64,000 nt of DNA from Pseudomonas anatoliensis (GCF_017976235.1 NZ_JACVHC010000001.1:1178001-1242000); one strand, 5' to 3'; counted from the stretch's first letter, positions 11,781-20,185 are shown. Translations and numbers: made by a program. Notes: generated by a model not told the origin, from the letters alone.

Positions 11781-11966
11781 TCACAGGTTTGACAGGGCGA
11801 ACAACGTCAACATCTGCGCGGTGTTCTTGGCCAAGCCCCAAAAGCTCACTTTTTTATAGCCAAACTTACGTTTGATTAACCCAAATGTGTGCTCAACCCT
11901 GGTGCGAACCTGGGCCTTAGCCTATTCGTTCTTGCGGATCGCCTTGTACAAAACACTGTGTACTCC
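11781..11966 (-). pseudogene. IS5-family transposase remnant (C-terminal)
   Basis: The minus strand encodes RVEHTFGLIKRKFGYKKV and then SFWGLAKNTAQMLTLFALSNL, split here into its two halves, followed by a stop at 11781-11783. This is the typical C-terminal end of IS5-group transposases. An in-frame TAG at 11922-11924 interrupts it, and no upstream transposase domain or intact terminal repeats are present. It is a decayed fragment sitting inside the duplicated accessory region. Confidence 0.8.
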
Positions 11967-11983
11967 CATGCCGAGCTCTCAAT

Positions 11984-12010
11984 GAGCTGCCGAAGGCTGC
12001 GATCTTTAGC
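11984..12010. repeat. Degenerate REP remnant
   Basis: GAGCTGCCGAAGGCTGCGAT followed by CTTTA matches a REP arm without its partner. The stretch 12011-12109 holds no gene that I can see. Confidence 0.6.
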
Positions 12011-12109
12011 TTTTAAACGATGATGTTTAAAAGACACCTCAAGACACGGGATCCAGGCTACGAATCCTTGCGCATTTGCCTACAGCTACGCCAGAATCCG
12101 CCGGCTTGT

Positions 12110-12340
12110 GCGCTTTGGAGGCGGGTTCTATTGTGGGTTGGTCGCTGATTCATCAGCGATCGGGTCTCGCAGCCCGATGATCTCTGGACGCACAACACCC
12201 GTCGTTGCTATGGCGGCTGTACGTGGGAGACCTTAGGGTCTGCCGGTTCTAGAGTCCCGGTCTGCGACCCGCGTATAGCTGCCACCTATTTCGTATCGCA
12301 GCGAAATGTGGCGGCTCCGTTGACTCTAGGAGCTTTATCA
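12110..12340 (+). promoter_or_regulatory. Structured leader upstream of the DUF6124 gene
   Basis: Several short hairpins can be drawn in series: CGCTGAT/ATCAGCG at 12143-12158, ATCGGG/CCCGAT at 12159-12178, AGACC/GGTCT at 12228-12241, and a larger one at about 12278-12315 pairing GCCAC and TTTCG with CGAAA and GTGGC. The last ends shortly before the AGGAG ribosome binding site at 12328-12332. The density of complementary segments suggests a structured 5' leader or an attenuator. From memory, similar leaders precede other Pseudomonas DUF6124 genes; this was not checked. Confidence 0.5.
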
Positions 12341-12715
12341 ATGATTAAACCAACACCCAACCCGCCCGAAACCGACCCCACCTCCCCCTACGAATCCCTC
12401 GATTCCAAAAAACTCAACGAAGCCGCCGATCGCGCCCTCGATCACTATCTCTGCCCACCCGGCTCCACCCCACCGCCACGCCAAACCCGCAGGATGTACG
12501 CCGTTACCGCAGACTTCAAAAACGAGGAACTGCTGGTCGATGCCTGCGAAACACTCGCCTCAGCCAAAACCATCGCCAATGACTTCGCCCGCCTCTTGCC
12601 AGCGTCGCAACGCAGGACGCTGTTGGGGATTGCGCAATTGATCATGCTCGGCGAGTTGGCGGTGAATCGCGTGCTGGATAATCTGGAGTTGCCCGAAAAC
12701 GCCAGTCCTCGATAA
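12341..12715 (+). CDS. DUF6124 family protein
   Basis: 124 residues beginning MIKPTPNPPETDPTSPYES, then DSKKLNEAADRALDHYL, the recognisable N-terminal pattern of DUF6124 proteins in Pseudomonas. The rest is predicted helical (LLVDACETLASAKTIANDFA). Function unknown. ATG 12341 is chosen because AGGAG at 12328-12332 precedes it at good spacing; an upstream in-frame GTG at 12308 has no such support. It lies in the duplicated region but has no second copy here, so it was inserted or was lost from the other copy. Confidence 0.82.
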   Translation: MIKPTPNPPETDPTSPYESLDSKKLNEAADRALDHYLCPPGSTPPPRQTRRMYAVTADFKNEELLVDACETLASAKTIANDFARLLPASQRRTLLGIAQLIMLGELAVNRVLDNLELPENASPR

Positions 12716-12724
12716 GACGCCGCC

Positions 12725-12860
12725 CCTGTGGCGAGGGGATTTATCCCCGATGGGCTGCGCAGCAGCCCCCCAAACCTGAAACTTCGATACATCAGGAATA
12801 TCTCACGCGCAGGTTTTGGGGCTGCTGCGCAGCCATCGGGGATAAATCCCCTCGCCACAA
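12725..12860. repeat. REP pair, CTGTGGCGAGGGGATTTATC family
   Basis: Inverted arms at 12725-12748 and 12836-12860 with an inner GCTGCGCAGCAGCCCC-type hairpin. Same class as 4252-4386 and 37184-37319. It lies 10 bp after the DUF6124 stop. Confidence 0.85.
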
Positions 12861-12962
12861 ATGGGGTTGCTCCACCATCGGGTGGGTGCGCGCATTCCGA
12901 CGGAACTGCCACACCCACCCACCAGTCGCATGAACAGGCACTCAGGATTCAGAGGAGTAACC

Positions 12963-13223
12963 GTGTTCAGCGATCCCCAGCCTCACCTCGTCGACTTCCC
13001 CGCCATCCACCGCATGCGGGGGCTGACGGTCAATACCCACAAGGGTTTCACTGCGTTCAGCCGGTGCTTCATCCTGCCGGAATTGCATAAAGTGGTGCGC
13101 AGCACTTCGGCCGATCTGGTGTTTTTGCAGGAAGTGGTGGGTGAACACGAGCGGCATTCGAACCGCTACAACGAATGGCAGCAAACTTCGCAATACGAAT
13201 CCGCAGAGGCCTGGACGCTATGA
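12963..13223 (+). pseudogene. Truncated endonuclease/exonuclease/phosphatase copy fused to acyl-CoA dehydrogenase tail
   Basis: GTG start with AGAGGAG upstream, as in the intact copy at 21207. About 80 codons match that gene ([35 protein letters not shown]), then after QYE the frame changes abruptly to SAEAWTL and stops. SAEAWTL is the exact C terminus of the acyl-CoA dehydrogenase ending at 7660. All later catalytic motifs of the phosphatase family are absent. The TGA overlaps the ATG of the following PIG-L gene, so translation of this stub may still feed that operon. Confidence 0.9.
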
Positions 13224-13990
13224 ACGCCGCGAAGAAAGACAACCCGATCGTCGGCCATGGCACGTCTCTGCAGCAATGGCAGAACTCGCGGCATCTGGCG
13301 GAACTGGACACCATCAATATTCTCGAGCTTGTGCCTGCGGGCGCCCGGGCGGTGATCATTGCCCCGCACCCGGACGATGAAGTGCTGGGCTGTGGCGGCA
13401 TGCTGCAATTGCTCGCCGCCGCCGAGCGGCCGTTGCAACTGATCTCGGTCACCGACGGCTGTGCCAGTCACCCCGGCTCGGAGCGCTGGCCGGTCGAACG
13501 ACTGAGCGTGATCCGTCCGCAGGAGTCCGCCGAAGCCTTGCGCCGCCTCGGCCTGCCGATGCATCAACTAAAGTGGCTGCGCGGTGGTTTCGCCGACACC
13601 CAAGTGGCCGCTCAGGAATCTGCGTTAAGTGAATTTATCGAACGCCATCTGCGCCCCAACGACGTGGTCTTCACCACTTGGCGCGAGGATGGTCATTGCG
13701 ATCACGAAGCCGTAGGCCGCGCCAGCGCTACAGCTGCGCGAAGAGCCGGCGCAACCTGCCACGAACTGCCGGTGTGGACGTGGCATTGGGCATCCCCCGA
13801 AGACGCGGTTGTCCCGTGGCATCGGGCCCGCAAGATTCTACTGACCCCCGAACAAGTCGCACGCAAACGCCACGCGGTGCACGCTTTTGCCAGTCAACTT
13901 GAAGGTGATCCCGCAGCCGGACTCGCTCCGGTGCTGGCGCCGCATATTCTCGAGCGTCTGCTGCAACCTTTCGAAGTGGTGTTTCTATGA
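13220..13990 (+). CDS. PIG-L family deacetylase (catalytic residues intact)
   Basis: 256 residues, cytosolic. PIG-L/LmbE enzymes are zinc-dependent N-deacetylases of GlcNAc-containing or similar substrates. The metal/base motif APHPDDE is present at residues 48-54 (His50, Asp52, Asp53), followed by VLGCGGML, and the distal HCDH motif at 159-162. It starts in an ATGA overlap with the truncated phosphatase stub and ends in an ATGA overlap with the methyltransferase, so three genes form a tight operon. Ancestrally it followed the acyl-CoA dehydrogenase now ending at 7660. Substrate unknown. Confidence 0.9.
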   Translation: MNAAKKDNPIVGHGTSLQQWQNSRHLAELDTINILELVPAGARAVIIAPHPDDEVLGCGGMLQLLAAAERPLQLISVTDGCASHPGSERWPVERLSVIRPQESAEALRRLGLPMHQLKWLRGGFADTQVAAQESALSEFIERHLRPNDVVFTTWREDGHCDHEAVGRASATAARRAGATCHELPVWTWHWASPEDAVVPWHRARKILLTPEQVARKRHAVHAFASQLEGDPAAGLAPVLAPHILERLLQPFEVVFL

Positions 13991-14586
13991 GCGTCGAGGA
14001 TCGTTATTTCGAAGGCCTGTTCGCCGGCAACGACGACCCGTGGGCGTTCCGCCAGCGCTGGTACGAACAGCGCAAACGCGCAATTACCCTCGCGGCGTTG
14101 CCCCGCCCGCACTATCGGGCGATTTTCGAACCGGGCTGCGCCAACGGCGAATTGAGCGCCGAACTCGCCGGCCGTTGTGACCGACTGTTGTGCTGCGACA
14201 CGGCGAGCGCGGCAGTAAAACTGGCGCGAACCCGATTGGGTCAGTTTGATCACGCCGAAGTCCGCCAAAGTCGCTTGCCCGGCGACTGGCCGGAGGAAAA
14301 ATTCGACCTGATTGTATTTAGCGAAATCGGCTACTACCTCGACAGCAAGGATCTGACAGAAGTGATCCGTCGAATCAACGATTCCCTGACGGCCGACGGC
14401 CAATTATTGGCCTGTCACTGGCGCCCGCCCATTGAGGGCTGCCCGCTGAACGCACGGCAGGTTCACGATCTGATTCACGAACAATTGCGGCTGCCGCGTG
14501 TGGCACTGCACCAGGAGGCGGACTTTATTCTCGAGGTGTGGAACCGCGAACCGCGCTCAGTGGCGGCGTTGGAGGGTCTGCGATGA
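13987..14586 (+). CDS. SAM-dependent methyltransferase, NodS-like
   Basis: 199 residues with a class I methyltransferase fold: motif I FEPGCANGELS near residues 44-54, an acidic strand end at CCDTASAAV, and a motif resembling FDLIVFSEIGYYLD. The N-terminal YFEGLFAGNDDPWAFRQRWY resembles NodS-type N-methyltransferases. Overlaps both neighbours by ATGA. Next to a deacetylase it could methylate an exposed amine on a glycan or lipid carrier, which is inference from context. Confidence 0.86.
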   Translation: MSVEDRYFEGLFAGNDDPWAFRQRWYEQRKRAITLAALPRPHYRAIFEPGCANGELSAELAGRCDRLLCCDTASAAVKLARTRLGQFDHAEVRQSRLPGDWPEEKFDLIVFSEIGYYLDSKDLTEVIRRINDSLTADGQLLACHWRPPIEGCPLNARQVHDLIHEQLRLPRVALHQEADFILEVWNREPRSVAALEGLR

Positions 14587-15269
14587 TTGGCATTCTGATC
14601 CCGGCGCACAACGAAGAAGACCTGCTCGACGAATGCCTGAGTGCCGCCATGCGCGCCAGCCGGCACGGCTTGCTGGCCGGTGAGCGGGTCGAAGTGCTGG
14701 TGGTGCTCGACAGCTGCACTGATCGCTCTGCGCAAATCGTCAACAATTATCCGGTGTTGAGTTTGCACATCGAGGCACGCAACGTTGGCCAGGCCCGTGC
14801 CGCCGGTGCCCAGCTGTTACTGGAGCGCGGCGCGCGCTGGATCTCCTGCTCGGATGCTGACAGCCGCGTCGCCGATGACTGGCTGGTGGCTCAGCTCGGG
14901 CTTGGCGCGGACGCGGTGTGCGGCACGGTCACCGTCGAGCGCTGGCATGAGTCGTTCGATGAAGCGGCGCAGATCCACTACCACCGAAACTATCGGGCCT
15001 GCGAGGGTCATCGGCATATCCATGGCGCCAATCTGGGCATCAGCGCAGACGCCTATCGGTGGGCCGGAGGCTTTAAACCGCTGGCCTGTGACGAAGATGT
15101 GCAACTGGTCCGCGAGCTGGAACTGGTGGGCGCCAACATCGCCTGGAGCCATCGCCCGCAGGTTCACACCAGCGCTCGCCTGGACAGTCGGGCCCGCGGC
15201 GGTTTTGGTGACTACTTGCGTCATTTGGCACAGTTGGAAGCAAAAAAACCGGATCAGATTGATCTGTGA
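14583..15269 (+). CDS. Glycosyltransferase family 2 protein
   Basis: 228 residues with a GT-A fold: ILIPAHNEEDLLDECL at the N terminus, VLVVLDSCTDRS, a DAD-type motif in SCSDADSRVADDW near residue 98, and GANLGISADAYRWAGGF followed by CDEDVQLVREL, the usual acceptor/catalytic region. No membrane segments, so it acts in the cytoplasm. Start ATG 14583 overlaps the methyltransferase stop. It ends the PIG-L/methyltransferase/glycosyltransferase operon. Donor and acceptor unknown. Confidence 0.88.
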   Translation: MIGILIPAHNEEDLLDECLSAAMRASRHGLLAGERVEVLVVLDSCTDRSAQIVNNYPVLSLHIEARNVGQARAAGAQLLLERGARWISCSDADSRVADDWLVAQLGLGADAVCGTVTVERWHESFDEAAQIHYHRNYRACEGHRHIHGANLGISADAYRWAGGFKPLACDEDVQLVRELELVGANIAWSHRPQVHTSARLDSRARGGFGDYLRHLAQLEAKKPDQIDL

Positions 15270-15424
15270 CGCGACGAATGTGAGTTCATGGGCAATACTC
15301 CTGTGCGCGGCAATCCAGGGTTCGGAGCGCTGCAAGGCAATCAACCAGCCTTCACGGGTCGGCCCCGTCGGATTTCATGACGGCGAGCGTGATCGAGGGC
15401 GAGACAAACAAGGACGTCATACCC

Positions 15425-16183
15425 ATGAAACCGTTATCGCTAAGTGAAGGCCCTTCGTCGGCGCAAATCTGGAACAGCGCAGCGCAACTCGACAACATCC
15501 CCGTCATCAATACCCGCAGCCTGGTGCCCACTGGCGCGCGCGCGGTGATCATCGCGCCGCATCCCGGCGACGAAGTGGTCACCTGCGGCGGCCTGCTGCA
15601 ATTACTTTCAAGCCTGGGCCATCCGCTGCAACTGCTCTCCATCACCGATGGCAGCGCCAGCCACCCCGGTTCGCGACAATGGTCGGAAAAACGCCTGAGC
15701 GTATTCCGCCCGCAGGAAAGCGTCGAAGCCCTACGCCGCCTCGGCTTGCCGATGCACAGCCTGAAATGGGTGCGCGGCGGCTTCACCGACAACGCCCTGA
15801 GCGATCAACACAGCCAGTTGACCGAATTCATCGGCCGCTACCTGCGACCCGGCGACGTGGTGTTCAGCACTTGGCGCGGCGACGGCAACGACGACCACGA
15901 AGCCGTCGGTCGCGCCAGTGCCGAAGCCGCTGAACTGGCCGGCGTGACTTTCCACGACGTGCCTGTGTGGGCATGGCACTGGCCAGAGCGAGACCGGTCA
16001 CTGATACCCTGGGAGCGCGCCCGCAAACTGCGCCTCGACACCTGGACCGTTGCGCGCAAGAGCCACGCTACTCACGCGTACGCCAGTCAGCTCAAGGGCG
16101 AACCGGCACTGGGTATTGCGCCAATGCTGCCGCCGGTGATCCTTGAACGGATGCGTTTGCCGTATGAGATTGTTTTCGTCTGA
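15425..16183 (+). CDS. PIG-L-like protein with altered active site
   Basis: 252 residues, clearly paralogous to the protein at 13220 along its length. ATG 15425 is chosen because the proteins then align from the N terminus; ATG 15377 is an in-frame alternative, and both have weak ribosome binding sites. The motif that should read PHPDDE is PHPGDE (Gly48 replaces the Asp that is the general base in MshB-type enzymes), and the distal HxDH motif reads NDDH (Asn155 replaces His). The fold segments are otherwise well kept, so this looks like a pseudoenzyme or an enzyme of changed chemistry. It begins 155 bp after the glycosyltransferase. Its 3' tail is the one duplicated at 7661. Confidence 0.85.
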   Translation: MKPLSLSEGPSSAQIWNSAAQLDNIPVINTRSLVPTGARAVIIAPHPGDEVVTCGGLLQLLSSLGHPLQLLSITDGSASHPGSRQWSEKRLSVFRPQESVEALRRLGLPMHSLKWVRGGFTDNALSDQHSQLTEFIGRYLRPGDVVFSTWRGDGNDDHEAVGRASAEAAELAGVTFHDVPVWAWHWPERDRSLIPWERARKLRLDTWTVARKSHATHAYASQLKGEPALGIAPMLPPVILERMRLPYEIVFV

Positions 16184-16187
16184 CCCC

Positions 16188-16268
16188 CCTGTAGGAGCTG
16201 CCGAAGGCTGCGATCTTTTGATCTTTTGATCTTTTGATCTTTTGATCTTTTGATCTTTTGATCTTTTG
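16188..16268. repeat. Half REP with seven ATCTTTTG tandem units
   Basis: A REP arm (16188-16212) runs into seven perfect 8-bp units at 16213-16268. The duplicated copy at 7683-7723 has only two. This looks like slippage expansion of the REP-internal GATCTTTTGATC segment. Confidence 0.9.
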
Positions 16269-16302
16269 ATCTTTGACTTTCGCACGGATGACCATTCGTC
16301 GG

Positions 16303-16324
16303 CACCTGTCAGATCTGACAGGTG
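16303..16324. promoter_or_regulatory. 22-bp palindrome resembling a lux box (copy 2)
   Basis: Same perfect palindrome as at 7758-7779, ending 60 bp before the ATG of the second Ig-like gene. The surrounding ~100 bp is part of the duplicated block, so this copy alone is not independent evidence; the copy at 20444 is. Confidence 0.75.
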
Positions 16325-16384
16325 CGCGATTCATCCAACCCGCGTTCAATCACTCCGTCACCTACCCGACCGGAGTTCCCGCCC

Positions 16385-19300
16385 ATGTCCACCCCTCAAA
16401 TGCCTGACAACAGCACCCTGGTTCACAAGGAACTCGACATCCCCGGCCGCACCGGCCCGGTGTCCCTGAGGCCGATGGTATGGGGAATTAACCGGGCCGC
16501 TGCGCTTGATAACTTTCCCCGCCAGGGCTTGTTGTGCCGGGCCGGGCCGTGGAGCTTGATGGGGGTTGGCGACAAACTGACGATCATTATGGGCGGCGAT
16601 CAGGTCCGGCAAGTCACCATCGACAAGGATGAGGTCGATAAAGAACTGCAGATGTTCGTGCCTTCGGCACGCCTCACCGAAGGCAAATTCAGCGTCTCCT
16701 ACACCGTCACCCGCCTCAACCAGGGCGCCGAGCCTTCGGAGGTAATGGACGTTCTGGTCAAACTCACCCGCCCCGGCGGCCATGACGAAACCGAAGGGCC
16801 GGGCCATTCGGAGCTGATCATGAGCATCCCGAAGGACATCATCCAAGGCGGCATTGACAAGGACAACGTCGCCGCCGGCGTGCCGATCACCATCGGCAAC
16901 GATGACGGCTTGCCGCCTTATCCGAACGCGGCGACCGGTGATCAGATCCAGGTGTCCTGGGGTGGCGTCTTTGTGCTCAGTGATCGGCTGACCCATGAAC
17001 AGGCCGAGGGCAAAGACGAGATCATCGTTCACATCGACAAGGACATCATCCTTAAGGCCGAAGACTCCGATCAGACGGGTCTGGCGGTGGCCTTCGAGGT
17101 CTACGACCTGGTGGACAACCGCTCCTCGGACTGGAGCTTTGCGCAACGCGTGGTGGTCACCACCGACGTAACCCGATTGGTGGCACCGCTGCACGAAAAA
17201 GCCGTGAACAACGTGTTGGATGTCAAGAACCTGAAGGGTGCCCACAGCAATGCGCAGATCGCGGCCTTTGACCTCGACACATTCAAAGAGGGCGACATCA
17301 TCATATTGCGACTCAGGTGCACTCCGGTGGAGGGCGCCCCGATCGATATCGAGATACCTGGCGAGCCGTTGTTCAACTTGCCAAGCGTTCACCTGATGCC
17401 GGTGCCAAACGCTTTACTGCGGCTAATGGCCCAGTCCCTGCTCGCGATGTCCTACCGGGTGAAAAAGGCCGATGGCTCCCCCGACCTGCGATCCAAGACC
17501 CGGTTCATCAGCGTCATCGGCGAGTTGCAGCGGCTCGCGGCGCCAGTTGCGCTGGATGCGGTGTCGGGTGCGCTCGATCCGGAGTTGGCAACGGTGCGCA
17601 TCAAAATTCCGTTCGACGACTCCTTCGCCGAAGGTCAGGCGATCCAGCTGTACTGGCTCGGCACCCGCCCGGACTTGACCCCCTACCTGCCCGATCTGTT
17701 GCTGCGCTCAATCACCCAAGGCGACGTCACGGCCAAACAGCCGCTGTTTATGAACATCCCTGGCCCGGCGCACCTGACCCCGATCAACGGCGGCAAGCTG
17801 GAGTTGTACTACCGGTTGCTCATCGACGACTCGGTGCTCGGCACGATGAACCGGGTCAACCAGACCCACGCCATCCGCGAATCGATCCACGCCGAGATCC
17901 TGCAAATCGGCGAGCCGCGCCTGGAACTGCCAGAGCCGAAAGTGGACGGCGTCGTCGACGGCGCACTGCCCGCCGACACCAACGGCACCACCCTCACCGT
18001 GGAATACACGGACACGGCCATAGGCGACGTAGTGACCTACCAATGGTTCGGCACGAAAACCGGGGGGCACAGCGACTCGGTCACTTTGAGCTCATTCACC
18101 GCCGGCCGACCGATTTCGTTCAACATCGACGCGAAATGGATCAAGGGCAATGAAGGCGGGATGGTGTCGGCGTCTTACTCCATCATTCGCAAGGCAGGTG
18201 GCACCAGTTATTCCAATGCGCTGGAGTTTCATGTCGGCGTGGCGCTGGAGCTGGAAGCGCCCTCCATCAAGGAAGCTATTGGAGACAGCCTGAACCCCAT
18301 CGCGGCCAAGGACATGCTGACGGCGATCATCCCCCAGTACCCCGGCATGTTGGCCACCGACATGATCAGCGTGACATGGACCGGCACGGCTGGTAACGGC
18401 AGTCACACCACCGCTGCGGTGGAGGTGGGCACGGTGGGGTCTAAAGAGATCGAGCTGATCAATTCGGTGGTGGCTTTTAACCTGGGGCTGACGGTGACGG
18501 TGAACTACATCGTGACCCGCAATGGCATGCCGAAAATTTCGGACTCGCTGTATCTGACGGTGCAGAAGATCACCGAGAGCGATCTGCCATTGTCGACGCC
18601 GGTCATTAATGACAACACCGGTAGCGAGCTAGATGTGACGACACTGCCGGCCGGAGCAAAGACGCGCATTGCCGGTTGGCCGTTCATTGCGCTCAGACAA
18701 CGCATATGGCTGCGCTATTTTGTCGAAGGCGACTCTACGCCGATCCATACAGAATACGAAGGCACCGAGATTCCGGTTACCGGTGTGCCAAGCGGGATGT
18801 TCCCGAATACCCCGGTGGGCAAGCTCAAGGAATTGGCCGATGGGGCCAGATTACGGATCGAGTTCAAGGTGAGCTTTGACGGCAGCAGCGATGAAAGTAC
18901 GGCGGTGATTTTTCCGGTTCGCACTTATACCGTCAAGGCTGTGGAGGATTTGAAACCTGAAATCAACTCAATCAAAGGTTCCCCGAGCGGCGCGGAAATC
19001 CCGCCGAACGGAACAACTGAGGAAACCGCCGTGATCCTCTCCGGCACTGCAGCCAAGGGACAGCAGATCGAGGTGTTTGACGGCATAACGCCCAAAGGCC
19101 GACCCGTCGCTCACACGACAACCGGCCTCTGGGAACTGGCCGTTAACGAACTTAGCGTTGGCGCGCACAGTTTCAAAGCCAAAGCCTTGTACGGCTCGGG
19201 CGCAGAGTCGGCAGTTCGGACGTTCACCGTGGCAGACAAATTGAAAATCACACACATTCAAGATCCACAGTACATGACGGTCAGTCCCGATGGAGCATTC

Positions 19301-20146
19301 GTCCATGTAGGCTGTTATGGAGAGCCATATAATACTGGTAATAGATCGCTGAACCTGATCAATCTCGCGAAACAGACAATAACGAAATCTGTGGCCCCGG
19401 GCTATGTCGCTAGTGCAGTACTCTCTCCAGACGGCAGGCGAATCTACGTTTGTGCGGGCAACATCATCGAGTACGATGCAACTGACTTGACACTCAAACG
19501 GACCTACACTCGCAAGTATCATCCTTTATCATTGGTTTTAAGCCCCGACAACACGCGATTCTATTGCGTTATCTTTGACGGACAATCTTCAATCACCGGA
19601 AAACTGGAAGTGATTGATGTTAGTGGCGGCCAGACTATTCGAACAATCAACTTGGGAATGAACACGCGAAAAATACTTATAAACCACGACGGCAGTCGAC
19701 TTTACGTTCAAAACCTCAACAGTATAGGCTCTGCGCAAGGCGGAGTTGGCGTAATTGACACCAGCACTACGCGACTTATTGACGTCATTGACACAGGACA
19801 CAATCCTTCAGACATGGTCGCAAGCCCTGACTGGGAATTCTTATATGTTGCAAGGGCATATACAAACGAATTAATCGAAATCAGCACCCGCACAAATAAG
19901 ATTACACGCCGCATACCAACCAAGTTAAAAATAGCAAAGCTAGCAATCACGCCGGATGGAAAACATTTGTGTGGTGTCGGGCCTGACAATAATAACGAAG
20001 CCACGATATTCGATACCAACACACTGAATGCTCGCCCCATCCCTGCTGGCCGCAAGCCTTCCGCAGTAGCCTTTAGCAAGGACGGCCAGCGCGTATACAT
20101 CTGCAATTTTCAAGACGACAACTTATGGGATTTCTCTTGGCTATAA
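16385..20146 (+). CDS. Giant Ig-like repeat protein, copy 2 (YVTN beta-propeller C-terminal tip)
   Basis: 1253 residues; ATG 16385 with CGGAG at 16371-16375. No signal peptide or membrane segment is visible. Residues 1 to ~470 are almost identical to the protein at 7840; residues ~470-855 are related but diverged; one ~95-residue Ig-like repeat lies at ~856-950. From ~952 to the end it switches to repeated blades of YVTN/SMP-30-like type: VSPDGAFVHVGCYG, LSPDGRRIYVCAG, LSPDNTRFYCVIF, NHDGSRLYVQNL, SPDWEFLYVARAY, TPDGKHLCGVG and FSKDGQRVYICNF, about seven blades. DNA of the tip is markedly poorer in GC than the body. A lux box lies upstream. Function unknown; the propeller suggests a binding tip on an Ig-like stalk. 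Confidence 0.86.
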   Translation: MSTPQMPDNSTLVHKELDIPGRTGPVSLRPMVWGINRAAALDNFPRQGLLCRAGPWSLMGVGDKLTIIMGGDQVRQVTIDKDEVDKELQMFVPSARLTEGKFSVSYTVTRLNQGAEPSEVMDVLVKLTRPGGHDETEGPGHSELIMSIPKDIIQGGIDKDNVAAGVPITIGNDDGLPPYPNAATGDQIQVSWGGVFVLSDRLTHEQAEGKDEIIVHIDKDIILKAEDSDQTGLAVAFEVYDLVDNRSSDWSFAQRVVVTTDVTRLVAPLHEKAVNNVLDVKNLKGAHSNAQIAAFDLDTFKEGDIIILRLRCTPVEGAPIDIEIPGEPLFNLPSVHLMPVPNALLRLMAQSLLAMSYRVKKADGSPDLRSKTRFISVIGELQRLAAPVALDAVSGALDPELATVRIKIPFDDSFAEGQAIQLYWLGTRPDLTPYLPDLLLRSITQGDVTAKQPLFMNIPGPAHLTPINGGKLELYYRLLIDDSVLGTMNRVNQTHAIRESIHAEILQIGEPRLELPEPKVDGVVDGALPADTNGTTLTVEYTDTAIGDVVTYQWFGTKTGGHSDSVTLSSFTAGRPISFNIDAKWIKGNEGGMVSASYSIIRKAGGTSYSNALEFHVGVALELEAPSIKEAIGDSLNPIAAKDMLTAIIPQYPGMLATDMISVTWTGTAGNGSHTTAAVEVGTVGSKEIELINSVVAFNLGLTVTVNYIVTRNGMPKISDSLYLTVQKITESDLPLSTPVINDNTGSELDVTTLPAGAKTRIAGWPFIALRQRIWLRYFVEGDSTPIHTEYEGTEIPVTGVPSGMFPNTPVGKLKELADGARLRIEFKVSFDGSSDESTAVIFPVRTYTVKAVEDLKPEINSIKGSPSGAEIPPNGTTEETAVILSGTAAKGQQIEVFDGITPKGRPVAHTTTGLWELAVNELSVGAHSFKAKALYGSGAESAVRTFTVADKLKITHIQDPQYMTVSPDGAFVHVGCYGEPYNTGNRSLNLINLAKQTITKSVAPGYVASAVLSPDGRRIYVCAGNIIEYDATDLTLKRTYTRKYHPLSLVLSPDNTRFYCVIFDGQSSITGKLEVIDVSGGQTIRTINLGMNTRKILINHDGSRLYVQNLNSIGSAQGGVGVIDTSTTRLIDVIDTGHNPSDMVASPDWEFLYVARAYTNELIEISTRTNKITRRIPTKLKIAKLAITPDGKHLCGVGPDNNNEATIFDTNTLNARPIPAGRKPSAVAFSKDGQRVYICNFQDDNLWDFSWL

Positions 20147-20185
20147 GGATTTGAATACCCATTCTGAAAATTTAAATGAGCGAGC

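Noticed and set aside
16213..16268. Short repeats as a CRISPR array
   Set aside because: The units are 8 bp, perfectly adjacent and have no spacers; the array derives from a REP element. The tandem REP triplets also have near-identical spacers, unlike CRISPR.
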